Source: Phoronis australis
Lineage: Eukaryota > Phoronida > Phoronidae
NCBI GenBank assembly: GCA_002633005.1
Contig: NMRA01000022.1
Location: 679,715 to 743,714, forward strand
Direction of reading: 5' to 3'
Length of the DNA stretch: 64,000 nt
Shown here: one piece after another, positions 47,301 through 56,693 of the stretch
Layout of the letters: every line of letters starts with the position of its first letter
How positions within the stretch are numbered: the stretch's first letter is position 1
Made by a program: the position numbers and the translations under genes
Notes under the pieces: generated by a model
Told to the model about the DNA's origin: nothing
Seen by the model: only the letters and a program-made list of their open reading frames with translations
The model's database searches: none

Positions 47301-50300
47301 GGTGGCTCCTCAAACCAACACAACGTCACCTTGCGTTCGATTTCACAATAAGCTTCGAGCTATTCATGAAACACAGCCTCATCGGATAGGAAATGCGACC
47401 TGTAGCGTGCGAACAAAGGAACAAACAAAAACAAAACAAAAAGTTTACCGGCGACAAAGCAAAAGACTTGGAAAAATTCCATTTCACCAAGTAATACAAT
47501 TCAAAAACGATAATTACAAGGATAATGAAACACTCCACACGTCATGCACGTTTCTTGAGTTTAACTTATGAAAACACCTTTACAGTGCGAATGCCAAACA
47601 CTAAAAAAACACGTGGGACATACGGTTAGATGAGAGACCATATTCGCACTTAACAAACGTCATGCAAAATATCTCCAGAAATATATTAAGAATTATCAGT
47701 AAATAGGTTTTCGAAAAGTTCCCCATTAATTTGTGAGACAACGAATACGAAACAGATGAAAAACACAAACTGGAACTATAGTTCAACCGATTCAACATGC
47801 GCATTCAACAAGTCACGTGATGTCATTCGACAACCATAGATCATTTTGAAGAAGTGTATGCAAAGGATCCTATCGGTTATAAAAGTGTCCCCTTCAGTCA
47901 AGACTCGCCAAAGGTTAAAGCGACAATGAATCTGCCTTCCATGTTAAGAAAAGACAAGTTTTGATTCAGACCCCTTACCGTTACAAAATTGGTCCTAAAT
48001 TGTTCCTTAATGAAAATGGAGTTGATTTCTGTGTATCGAAAGAACTGGCAGTTCGTTATTGCACGAGACCAACCTCTATACGTTGGCTTGTCACGGAGTG
48101 TCATTTTATGCACAGGAATATGTTTCAAGGAAAAACGAATTGTCAGTTCCTTGTAAACCCAGAAATCACTTCTCATCTGAACAAAGAACAAGTTGCGACC
48201 AATTTCGAAGAAGTGAGTGGTCTGAAACAAAAGTTTGCAATTGGACGGAACGCGGGTTCATAACCGCTTTGAGAAAAACAAAGACCATATTAGTTGGGAA
48301 GTGATGCGACGCAATAACATGGGCATCAGCTGACAGATTGCAATGTTCAAGTGACGTAACATCAAATTTTTTGGGGGGTGGTAACGAGAATTCATATGAA
48401 AAGAGTGCCGAGAGATGAAAAAAATGTAAATAGGAGATTTCTTTAGGCAGGGTGGTGACGCGAATCAACGCAAAAATCGAACTTCGAGAAGGATATATCC
48501 GTCACATCTGAAGGAACTATCGTTTTTGTGCCCAAATCGTTCAAATTTTGGCATTTCAAAGAAATACTAAACAAGAAAACTTATTTCATTATCAGCTTTT
48601 TCGAAATGGTGTCGCAATGTTAAGATGTGAGATTTAAATTTTCTCTCGAATTTAATGGCTGCTGTTTCTACAATCAGTAGTGTTCATTCTCAAGTCACAC
48701 GAGTTGCGATTTACACATCGAACTGATTCAAAGCTAAAGCAAGAGCACAATTTGACAGGAAATGCATTGCTGCCATACTACTTGATTCAAACAGTCCCAA
48801 CAATGGCAACAAAACAAGAGGCACTTTCATGAAAGGAACGATTACAACTTTCCAATTGTTAGGCCACAGCTTTAGAAACAGTTCGACGAGTAGAGCGCAC
48901 TGAAGGCAGCCCCATGAGTGGATAGTGTTAAGCGTCACGTGACAGGCGTCATAGGGTGAGGTAACAACCACGGCAAGCAGCCACGGGCGGCAAGCAGCCA
49001 TGGGTGGTGTCGACACACTTTACCTCCTTGAATTCCTGTATCTGCGCTTGTGGGAACATACCCAGCACATTTTTTGATTTTCTTCCCTATTTTCGGCATA
49101 TGTATAAAATTATTAACACCATACTTATAACAACAGTATTGTACCGCCATGTTCAATTACCATCGTTGCTTCAGTAAAGATATTATATTGACCATCTTAC
49201 ACCACAGTCCAAATGCTCAAGTCCAAATGCTCAAGTCCAAATGTCGAAACAATTCATATGAAAAGTATTTCATCGAACATCATCTGGGATTTTTATGAAA
49301 AGTGGACGTGGTGGCAGACACGGCATGAAAAGCAGACGATGGTTTCTGATATTTGCGGTTGAACAAACCTCTTTAAATTCCTGGATCTCGGACTGTTTAA
49401 ACATTGAAAAAACATTCGAGGTAGCCCGCTGAGCGCGTTTTGGCTCCTTCGCTCGCTTAGCTGCCTGTAAATAGTCCGACAGAAAAACAACCACGATGAA
49501 ATCACAATTCACAACATGGCCGCATAACACTCGGGTCTTTCGCATCTTCTTATCAATTGGTAGTCCGCTGTCACGCACAGAATGTGGTCACGTATCATGC
49601 TAATCTGTGCCCCTGCATCTACAACTAATCATACCTTCATTCGAGAGCAGCGTCGACTCAGTGTCCTACAAAGCAAAAGACGCCCATGCTTTTTAGTGAC
49701 TTTTTTACCTCCTTCAATTCTTGGATTTCTTGCTGTTTAAACATAGAGAATACGTTCGACTGCCTTCCGCTGCGTTTCGATTCTTTCGGTTCACCACCAT
49801 CATCAGCCTCGGTGTCCTTGGCCTTTGCAGCGTCACCACGCTCTCTAGCGGCTCTGCTTGCTCGACTCGCCTGCATAAATACCGAAGGTACCCAGTTGCA
49901 AACTTTTGGGTTACTGACAACATTCTAATCGCTATAATATGTATTATAGTTATTTGAATTCCCAAACCCATACTTTCAGTGTATGGGCAATATTTATACA
50001 AATTCTACCATTTACAATTTATTCCTAAATGTCTAAACTTGAACTTTAAGTTCTTAGGCAGACCTTTTCAATAATCTGCCTGAAGTTTCATTTCACCTCG
50101 ACACGGAATCTACAATACAACACCATTACTAGTCTACGAGTTTACCATTCCTTAAGTAAGTCAGAGCCAACATTTTATAAATAATCCCTCCCATTATTCA
50201 GCCTGTTTGTTCAATCCCGCATGACAGTAGCGTGTGTATTCTAATAACACCTCGTCTTTGTTGACATTTTCTCTTAATATTTACACAAACAATATAAGTG

Positions 50301-53162
50301 TCCTAAATTTCCGCGAGAAGGATCACGAACGCCGTGGTCGTTTCATGTTTGCAGGTAGGGATGAAAGGACACAACGGAAATTCGTTAAAACTCCTCCATT
50401 TTCGCATCATGGGGAATCACAACGGCGACATGCAACTGTACCACTAGCTTACTTTCAATAAACAAAAAAGTAAACCAGAAAAAAGTCTCAGTGTGAGGTT
50501 TCTCTAATAGTATGACCACGGTTTAAGTGAAAGCACTCTTGAATTATGTTGCCCGAAAGATGAAAATTATTTTGGCTGAACGATGACAGTTATTGTGGCT
50601 GAAGTGGTCCATCGTTCTACTAATCAATGGATATCTGTCTGGCTGGGGTTCAATCCCAGTGTTTTCTCTGCTATAATTGTCTTCACATCTCGCAATTTCG
50701 CCGCACTGTGCGCCCTTAGTTCATGTTCATTGTTTTGATACACTCCAGGGTGCCATCAACAAGTGTTTCTATGGCAACGAGATTAGAAAAATTTCTGACA
50801 TAATAGAGTGAAAGCGAATCTTACAATTTTAGTTCCATTAGATGGTCATATACGACAGTTATTGGTGGAAAGCGATGGTCGAAACAAAGTAGAAGTTAAC
50901 ACTGTTGGAGAAAAAAGCAGTGGTTGATAATATTCACAATTTTATGAATATCTCAGGAGCAGGGTTCGACTCTAATACCACAAATTAGCTGAAGCTGATA
51001 AGGAATCATTATAGCCGAAGGATTAATTAATGGATTTGATGCCCAGTTGCGCATATGTGTATACCGTAGAAACTGATTTACGGGCCATCATTGAGATCCA
51101 ACCGCGCGGTATAAGTGGTGTGTTGCCTCCCGCAACTCGGCTGTTTCCTACACCCTTCTTTGCAGCCACGCCCAATTATTCGGACCCACTGAAGAGTGTT
51201 TCCCAAGGACATTGGCGATTTAAAAGCAAACCCTGACTGAAGGGTGCTTGCCAACTCAAACCCAAGCCACTATGTTTAAAAAAAGTACAACGTTCTTGCT
51301 CACTCCCAACAAGTAACACGAAGATGCGACAATGTTAAATTCATTTCGATATATTGCACGATTCTTAAACATTTGTCTAAATCCCCATCTGCAAACAAGC
51401 CTTCCGTATCGCACTACAGTTCAGTTCATTACTGCTAAAACTCACCATTACTACCGGAACTCAACTTGATCGTCTAAAGAACCTTCGCACAGAAACTCAA
51501 CGCGTGAGAACGACCGTCTTAAATATTCCTTGAGCAGGCTCCTTGTGTTCTCGGGCTCTAACTCTCCTTGGTGGCTTTATACCATTTAAGGTCGAACCAT
51601 GACAATAACTATTGTTTGTCCAACTTCTAAGAGCTTCTTTTTAAGGACGACGAGTCCACTAGCTTCTACAGGGGTGTGAGACAACTTATCGCGTGAAAAT
51701 GAAAAACGGAAATAAAAATTTAAGTAACATGTAACAACTCTTTTCATTAGATGTTTGTTTATATAAATGGTTGTTATTTTCTTCTATCTTCGTAATGATT
51801 GACCGGGAATTCTTAACCGATAAAAGTATTTGAGTCCCATGCATTCCAATAATGCCAGTGGCTAATTACGCCGGAGTTGGCAGAAAGCACTTGTGAGTAC
51901 ATCTTCAACGAAGAACTGTGAATCTACATATTTTGTGCGATCACTCAAAGGCATTTGAAAATAAATTAATGGATATGGAAATTTAAATCAATTAATTAAT
52001 TCGCCCAGTCTAAGTCATTGAAGCAACTTAAAAGAGCATATTTCAAAACAAAAAGCCAAAGGAAAAGCACAACATCAACACAACATCTGAATCTGAAAAC
52101 AAAGAAAAGCGAATAAATTAGAATTAAGCTAAGGGGAAAATGTTTGTTAGTTCAGTTTTCACTAAACGTGCATTTCCTGAATGACCACCAGGTGGCAGGG
52201 CAGGTCTCAGTTGGCCTCTTATAACTCAGAGACTGGTTACAATCCGTCAGCAATGCTGTTTAAGAGATATTCGAGAACGCAAATCCAAAATGGTAAAAAA
52301 CTGAACACCAAATACCATTGCCACCTGGCGGACATAGTTGGAACTCATAATAACGTGGCTTGCAACGGTCGTGCCGTATACGGAGTAACAGTTATTATGA
52401 TTCTTTGTTCATAAAATTTTATGTAACAAATCATAATCCACCACACATAGTTCAGGTTGTGCATAGTTAATACCACAACCTCTGATGAGAAATATCGTCA
52501 AGCAGCGGGTTTTTTTTTGTTCCGACTCTCAACATAAGAAATCCTTTCACTTCTCAAATCTGTATTATGTGAATGACAACCACATCATTTCATGTCTCCA
52601 TTGTCCACCATCAACAGATTTAGAGAAATTACCCAATTACTTCTAAGCACTACGGCTAAATAGCCATTAGTCCACTCGTTAGGAAGACTATCATACTTTC
52701 TCATCGGAGGTTCTAATATTAGTCCAGCTCGGATTCCGTTCCTGTCACGTATCCTCGAAAGAAGGCGTAATTCAACACAGGAATCTATAACAGGTGCACA
52801 TAGGATAAAACATTTGAAAACACCAGACAAGCATGAAGATAAAAAGATGTACAGAGAAATCACGCCCATTGGCTTAAAAATGACAGCAACACAGCAAATG
52901 AAAAGCACAGTACACAAATGCGAAAAATATTTACAGAAACGAAACTATTTAGAACTTGGTAAATATAACAAATAACACGTGCATTTTAACACTATGAACT
53001 GAAAATTAGGCAAAAATTCTTGGAAACGTTTACATGACGACGTGGACGTATCTATTTCAATTTTAATTTGAAACTCGCCACACACTTCAGCACTTAGTTA
53101 ATTTTCGACTAACAAATAACAGATGAAAATTGACCAAGGAGTTAGCTTACCTCTTCTGCCAT
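35217..53162 (-). CDS. Myosin regulatory light chain with alternative exon sets
   Basis: Binds the IQ region of the myosin II heavy chain neck; in this family, phosphorylation of Thr-Ser in the N-terminal extension by light chain kinase switches the motor. Exons by position: start exon 53162-53151 (MAEE); alternative N-terminal exons 49870-49709, 49464-49369 and 49086-49024; EF-hand 1 exon 45448-45373; alternative lobe exons 42839-42738 and 42385-42284; cassette one 41233-41155, 39153-39105, 38932-38837 (stop); cassette two 37013-36935, 35776-35728, 35315-35217 (stop). With the 96-bp N-terminal exon and cassette one the product is 169 aa, the usual RLC length. Only EF-hand 1 has the full calcium-binding consensus, as in known RLCs. 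All alternatives keep reading phase. Which combinations are used is inference. The introns hold several transposons. Confidence 0.93.
35728..35776 (-). CDS. RLC exon e' (cassette two)
   Basis: 49 bp, CTTTCAG|TGTAGA to GAAGAG|GTAAAG. Encodes [16 protein letters not shown]. Confidence 0.9.
36935..37013 (-). CDS. RLC exon d' (cassette two, EF-hand 3)
   Basis: 79 bp, TTTCAG|GCACCG to GGAGTA|GTAAGT. Encodes [20 protein letters not shown] and then FLDEEY. Same length and phases as exon d. The right edge of the tandem duplication falls inside its homologue in unit 1. Confidence 0.9.
38837..38932 (-). CDS. RLC exon f (cassette one, C-terminus)
   Basis: 96 bp from GTTTTCAG|ATGCGT to TAA. Encodes [20 protein letters not shown] and then [11 protein letters not shown]. 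An AATAAA hexamer overlaps the stop codon at 38841-38836. If used it would give an exceptionally short 3' untranslated region. Confidence 0.9.
   Translation of the reverse strand: MRQTWKEAPISAGKFDYVAMVKLLKGQQDEQ
39105..39153 (-). CDS. RLC exon e (cassette one)
   Basis: 49 bp, ATTCCAG|TGTAAG to GAAGAG|GTAAGC. Encodes [16 protein letters not shown], the helix linking EF-hands 3 and 4. Confidence 0.9.
39338..39577 (-). mobile_element. LINE remnant, C-terminal tail of polyprotein
   Basis: Open frame containing [18 protein letters not shown], the cysteine/histidine motif at the very end of many non-LTR retrotransposon polyproteins, followed by a stop. Everything 5' of it is missing, typical of 5' truncation. 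It is followed on the minus strand by a C-rich run and a CAA-rich tail. It sits in the RLC intron between exons d and e. Confidence 0.75.
39868..41040 (+). repeat. Three tandem ~410-bp repeats, marine-invertebrate type
   Basis: Units starting at about 39871, 40272 and 40697 each begin AAAAATGGCCACTAG and hold ATGAAAATC...AGGACTTTT and AAATTGCC(A/G)CTA blocks. The array ends GGACGCCGGACGGACGGA, then CATAATGCGTCCACATATAA; that end also occurs at 18515-18540. It lies between RLC exons d and e. Confidence 0.75.
41155..41233 (-). CDS. RLC exon d (cassette one, EF-hand 3)
   Basis: 79 bp, CCCCAG|GTACTG to GGAATA|GTGAGT. Encodes [20 protein letters not shown] followed by FLPEEY. The loop lacks several metal ligands, as usual for this RLC position. 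Confidence 0.9.
42284..42385 (-). CDS. RLC alternative exon c'
   Basis: Also exactly 102 bp and phase 1 to 1, acceptor ATCCAG|GCCAGG, donor CACACG|GTAAGT. Encodes [19 protein letters not shown] and then [16 protein letters not shown]. It has clearly diverged from exon c but is fully open, so it has been under selection. It lies 352 bases downstream of exon c. Confidence 0.85.
42738..42839 (-). CDS. RLC alternative exon c, N-lobe end
   Basis: 102 bp, TTTCAG|GTCGAA to GTGCG|GTAAGA, phase 1 to 1. Encodes [19 protein letters not shown] and then [16 protein letters not shown], the degenerate second EF-hand of RLCs. Closest to the standard family sequence of the two c exons. Confidence 0.9.
43242..43424 (+). 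pseudogene. THAP start on the opposite arm, truncated
   Basis: Encodes [15 protein letters not shown] and then diverges, stopping after about 60 codons. It is the mirror copy of the THAP start at 44041 because the inverted arm extends past the ATG. Confidence 0.6.
43816..44041 (-). pseudogene. THAP zinc-finger remnant, frameshifted
   Basis: Begins [13 protein letters not shown], then [11 protein letters not shown], matching the C-x4-C start and the FP...W core of THAP domains. After RNV the frame shifts; the next frame reads [17 protein letters not shown], the expected C-x2-H end, before a stop. So the whole C2CH module is present but broken by one frameshift. Downstream on this strand are further unassigned open stretches (43602-43862 and 43370-43675), possibly the rest of the element's old protein. 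Confidence 0.7.
44660..44925 (+). repeat. Third copy of the duplication-edge repeat
   Basis: Diverged match to 938-1200 and 16945-17230, which are the left edges of the two duplication units. Shared words include CACAAAAATAATTGC, TGTTATTTTATGA and TTTGTGGAGAAA. It lies in the RLC intron between exons b and c. Confidence 0.65.
45373..45448 (-). CDS. RLC exon b, EF-hand 1
   Basis: 76 bp, TATAG|GCCTTT to CACTAG|GTAAGT. Encodes [20 protein letters not shown] and MYASL. The loop [12 protein letters not shown] has the metal ligands expected of the single functional divalent-cation site of RLCs. It is the only non-duplicated coding exon after the start exon. A 33-bp minisatellite lies 135 bases upstream in the intron. 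Confidence 0.92.
45583..45813. repeat. 33-bp minisatellite, seven units
   Basis: Exactly seven 33-base units, with only a few substitutions between units. Each contains the near-palindrome TCATCACGCAATGA. Because 33 is divisible by three, all frames are open on both strands for part of it (for example [11 protein letters not shown] repeated), but this is a by-product and not a gene. It lies 135 bases upstream of RLC exon b. Confidence 0.95.
45985..46050 (-). mobile_element. Degraded tRNA-like sequence
   Basis: On the minus strand GGGAGAGTGGTTGAGCACTT is a good D-arm/A-box, followed about 30 bases later by GTGGTTCGGGTGC, a mutated B-box. Probably an old SINE. Confidence 0.4.
46060..47890. other. 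RLC intron a-b, diverged repeats
   Basis: No exon seen. Similar blocks (AAATCTCGAATAWCTC...GAGAAAC...TCTATCCA) at about 47025 and 47175 suggest old tandem repeats. The open frames here carry no recognisable domain. Confidence 0.4.
47915..48275. repeat. Diverged palindrome in RLC intron
   Basis: The left arm (about 47915-48085) and right arm (about 48100-48275) are inverse copies with drift: GATTCAGACC...GTTACAAAATTGGTC on the left against GTTTCAGACC...CTTCGAAATTGGTC on the complement of the right. Both strands therefore show similar open frames of about 100 codons. Confidence 0.75.
49024..49086 (-). CDS. RLC alternative N-terminal exon a3 (short)
   Basis: 63 bp, 21 codons, acceptor AAAATAG|GGAAGA, donor AAGGAG|GTAAAG. 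Encodes [15 protein letters not shown] and then IQEFKE. The residue at the main kinase Ser position is Lys, and a Ser sits at the secondary Thr position. The acceptor has a weaker pyrimidine tract than a1 and a2. It could be a decayed duplicate, but the frame is open and both splice dinucleotides are present. Confidence 0.7.
49207..49245. repeat. Short 15-bp tandem repeat
   Basis: AGTCCAAATGCTCA-type unit present about 2.7 times, 120 bases upstream of RLC exon a3. Confidence 0.7.
49369..49464 (-). CDS. RLC alternative N-terminal exon a2 (canonical)
   Basis: 96 bp, 32 codons, acceptor TTTACAG|GCAGCT, donor AAAGAG|GTTTGT. Encodes [14 protein letters not shown], an almost exact match to the vertebrate smooth/non-muscle RLC phosphorylation segment, including both Thr and Ser, then [10 protein letters not shown]. 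Confidence 0.9.
49709..49870 (-). CDS. RLC alternative N-terminal exon a1 (long)
   Basis: 162 bp, 54 codons, acceptor TTTATGCAG|GCGAGT, donor GAAGGAG|GTAAAA. Encodes a long Ala/Arg/Asp-rich extension, then [24 protein letters not shown] split across its end. The Ser just before NVF matches the main kinase site (Ser19 of vertebrate RLC). The neighbouring Thr is replaced by Gln. Confidence 0.85.
50600..50672 (+). mobile_element. tRNA-like SINE head
   Basis: CTGGGGTTCAATCCCAG gives a complete T-arm and B-box, preceded by GAAGTGGTCCATCGTTCTA resembling a D-arm. The remaining arms are poor. Confidence 0.45.
50900..50985 (+). mobile_element. Second tRNA-like SINE head
   Basis: AGCAGTGGTTGATAA resembles an A-box and AGGGTTCGACTCTA a B-box, about 45 bases apart. 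The spacing and motifs are those of a pol III promoter, but the cloverleaf is degraded. Confidence 0.4.
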
Positions 53163-53167
53163 TGTTT
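53151..53167 (-). CDS. RLC start micro-exon (MAEE)
   Basis: A 17-bp exon: TTTTCAG|AAACAATGGCAGAAGAG|GTAAGC. The ATG is at 53162 and four codons follow, ending in phase 0. All three downstream N-terminal exons begin in phase 0, so each can follow it. MAEE is a typical RLC beginning. Confidence 0.8.
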
Positions 53168-53935
53168 CTGAAAAGACAGAAACACAATTAAAGCGGTATG
53201 CGGTGTAGATAAATGTTACTTGAAGACGTCACGATGGTTTGAGGATGGATTGTTAAATGAAGCATAACTACCAATGGATATGTCAGTTGACGGACTGTTA
53301 ACGGCCTAGATCATCTAAGACTGTAAACATTTTCAATGCAACAGAGAGAGCAGGCGTATTTTGAAAAACAAAACAGCGGGAAAATATGAGGAAAGAGTCG
53401 GGAGTTCATTGGGACAGGATGTAAATGACGTCAGCACAGTGACCCACTAATTAAAAACATATGGGTTCAACTTTCAAACAGAACGGTTATATAAAATTGT
53501 GCTTTCACACAATAACATATGGAGAGAAATGTGAACAGCCATAAAATTTGTAGATAGTTGCACACACTCCTCAGCACGATCCATTTACGTAACTAACGTA
53601 AGAGATGTACTAGTTGACTCGTTCTGTCAAGTGGCGTCCACGGACGGTACGGTTCGTCTAACTATTTAAACAACCATGTCGTTCCCGATATTAACAGTTC
53701 AGGCTTAACCCAGTTCAGTTTTACAGAAACACGTGCAATCATAAAAGTGACGGTCAGCTATACACACCCTATGACCGGAACTATAGTCACCTACGTAGAA
53801 ACTACAGCTAATCCAGTTCGTGATCACATTTAAATGCTGCACTGATTTTTCTAGAAAGGGAAAATTGTATCCTGGATACCGTTCAAGTTCAACAATTCCG
53901 TAAATAAATGAGAAAGTCAATAAAACTTCACTTAC

Positions 53936-54030
53936 ATTTCGAAAGTTCGTATTGGAGAAGAGACGCAGCGAACAGGCAGAGCGACCGGAAGGATTGAACG
54001 AAGTGAACGAACTGACGGAGGTAGCCCGTG
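53936..54030 (-). other. Likely RLC 5' untranslated exon
   Basis: A consensus donor, CGAAAT|GTAAGTGAAG, sits at 53936/53935. The next acceptor on this strand with a start codon is the MAEE exon at 53167. No coding is expected. The upstream edge is a guess set by the adjacent CArG box. Confidence 0.5.
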
Positions 54031-54040
54031 CCAAATAAGG
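54031..54040 (-). promoter_or_regulatory. CArG box (SRF-type site)
   Basis: CCTTATTTGG on the minus strand is a perfect CC(A/T)6GG. It lies about 95 bases upstream of the 5' untranslated donor of a muscle-type gene. Serum response factor acting at such boxes is the classical control of contractile genes in animals; its use here is inferred from position. Confidence 0.55.
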
Positions 54041-54514
54041 CAAGCCAAGGCTAATAGGATAAGCCGGCGGTAATAGATCACAGGTAAACAAACAGTGTTA
54101 GGGGGCTAAGAATGATTGATGGATCCGTGAGTGCAAACGGAGACGAGTTACTAAGCTGGAACTGGGGAAGTAAATGTAATCTAAAAATCTGGTCGCTAAT
54201 AAATTAATGTCCAAGATCATTACATCGCATTCACTAAAGTGAATTAATACAAAACGTCACTCAAACGATGAACCTTGCGGTCATTGCTTGTCCAAAGGTA
54301 AGAAGAAGGGCAGACATAGGGGCACTTTATATCAAGGGGCCAGGAACCGGGACTCCTCTGAATCCGCACCTTGACCCGTATCTGTAGTTTAACAAAACGT
54401 GAAAAATTCATATTCCTTTTTGTTGTTGCCAACTTTCTACCTCTTAGCCTCAGACTCCGGAACAGTCAAAGGGTTTTAATGAAGGATACAGGGTGAATTC
54501 AGATCGAACCCAAT

Positions 54515-54645
54515 CACCTCAAAACAAGACCTACGGGTATCAAATGGGGCTGCCGCACCAGAAAACGCGACCGACGCACCTAAAAATATGACCGCCACAC
54601 CACAAAACAGGATCTCCGGTGACTGAAAACTGATGACCACCGGGC
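54515..54645 (+). repeat. Second array of the CTCAAAAC family
   Basis: Units such as CACCTCAAAACAAGACC, GCACCAGAAAACGCGACCG and CACCACAAAACAGGATC, with the same AAAAC core and spacing as 27780-28200, in the flank of the RLC gene. Confidence 0.55.
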
Positions 54646-56154
54646 AAAATCTTATCAATGCCTGTGTTTGATACTCATATATAAAGAACATAGAAACAAA
54701 AATCTAATTCAACATGGCGACGCACCGCTAAGTACGAAAAATCCCATATGAGTGGTACTAAAATACGAAAAGAAATGCAAATCACACGAACTGACAGGCT
54801 TTTCAGAGCAACATCGACGAGATTAGAGAACAGGTTGCAACATGATGTGCGGAAACGGAAAATCTCAAATCATTAATTGTAAATGTTAATCACAACGTCC
54901 AAAAGCCTCGTACCTGAGATTCTTCACATATGCCGGTAAGATCCCAAGAGGTGAACCAATTTTCAGCGTTGTAAGGCCTAATTCACTAAAGAGGGCACTG
55001 AAGTGGCCTTTAACAAGACAAATATTATTAAGCTCGTGAAGCGATAAAGTCCCTGTATAAATGGTTGTATTGTACTGGAGCCTTGATTACACTCATTTAG
55101 ATGACAATTTCCGCTGTTTATGGTCCAAGAATGTGAACTGTAAATTCCTGCCGTTAGATAACAGCGTACACACAATGTATTAACAAGTCGAAGACACTAT
55201 TCCAGTTTCTTGCATTCATATGATCATCCGGGAACTCCATGTCATAATTTTCTTACTTGATTTCATTCACCAATTTCGTTTTTATTTATCTTGAAGTTGT
55301 CACAAGCAAATTGTGACTCTATCATACGTAGTTTTGATAAAATGCATTCTCTAGGGGGTATTTTAGGTAAAATTTACTCGTTTACTTTTGCGAAGGACTT
55401 GCGTTTCTGCTTAATGGATGCATATAGTGACACAGAAGCATACCTCGAATTTCCGAAAATAAGCTCACCCAAAAGTACGCCCATGGGCGTATTTTCGGAC
55501 ATTTCTCCAAAAGTACGCCCATGGGAGTATTTTCGGTAACTGTTTACATGTTTTGAAAAATCTGACAGATTATTCTAAAATACGTGTGCAATATGTTTTG
55601 GTGTAAACTTTGGTTTACTTCGGGCAGCCATTATATTTTGAAATAGCGATTTCAATTAAATGACAGTCATTTAACGAGATATTAGGCGAAAGATAGTTTG
55701 ACGCCGGCACTTTGTTTGCTGAATGCGAAATAAGTAGGCCTATGAACCAATTCGTACTCTGAGGTGAGATACATACATTAAAAAGGACGTGTTTAACTTC
55801 ACAACTAATGTTTGTTTAACAAAACGGCAGAAAAATATTCGTTGCATATGTTAATGAGTAATAAGCCTACTCTATCACTTTCATCAAACTATTGCCACCT
55901 CAGAGTCTTCAAATGCCTCCCCTTCGCTGGAGACTTCAGATAGATGCTGTACTTTGAAAACAGCATTGATTACATAATTAATGATAGCTATTTGATTTAA
56001 AGAGGATCATGGAATATTTGACACAGTTTCCGAAAATACGACCATCAATCCGAAAATTCGCCCAAGGGTATATTCGGTTTCATTTGACGTTTTTGAAAAT
56101 TCGTTTTCAAGAATATCAGCAAATGGGCCTATTTTCGTAAATTCCTAGTACTAG

Positions 56155-56300
56155 TTCAGGGGCGGATCCAGAATTTTTATTTAGGGGGGGGGGTTCAGGC
56201 CAGAGTATTAGCCAGGATTTTGCCCGAACTGCCAAATGAAATCTGGGAGTTTGGGGGGGGGGCATGACCCCCTTGGCCCCCCTTTAAATCCGCCACTGAA
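56155..56300. mobile_element. MITE with GGCGGAT inverted ends, second copy
   Basis: TTCAGGGGCGGATCC at the left and AAATCCGCCACTGAA at the right, with inner G and C runs. Same end family as 28208-28546, shorter. Confidence 0.65.
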
Positions 56301-56529
56301 GTTGACAATCATCAAGTCTGTGTAACCTTTTACCTGAACTACCGTAATGACACGAGTTTTTAGGTGTGTATTATTGCTTGTAGGTGGTATATTTAACGAA
56401 AATTAATTTATTTGAGTTAACTGTTTGCAGGACTACCAGCACTGATATAATATATTAAAAAAATATTTGCAGGCGGTCTGATACACGTTGTATCAGACGT
56501 GCGCAAGCCTCGCATGTGGGCCCATTGCA

Positions 56530-56693
56530 CTGCTCACCTGGAAATATTTTTATGCTTTATTGATATATGGTTAAAACCGAGCTGAGGAGCTAGAAACCCG
56601 GCTCAAGGGTTTAGCAGTGTGACCTGGTGGGACTTGAACCCACAGTCTCGAGTAAAGAAAGCGGGCACTTGTCAACCAGGCCAAACTGCCTCC
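56530..56693 (-). mobile_element. tRNA-derived SINE
   Basis: On the minus strand an A-box-like TGGCCTGGTTG (56683-56673) is followed by a B-box GGTTCAAGTCC (56640-56630) within a perfect T-stem GTGGG/CCCAC. The acceptor stem does not pair, so it is not a working tRNA. An unrelated body follows. Confidence 0.6.

Larger units (their letters stand above)
50000..53150. other. RLC intron between start exon and exon a1
   Basis: About 3.3 kb with two tRNA-like SINE heads (50600-50985) and no recognised exon. A 110-codon minus-strand frame at 52585-52917 has hydrophobic stretches but no family match. Confidence 0.4.

Noticed and set aside
56615-56693. Functional tRNA gene
   Set aside because: A and B boxes and a T-stem are present, but the acceptor stem does not pair and a long unrelated body follows, so a SINE is more likely.
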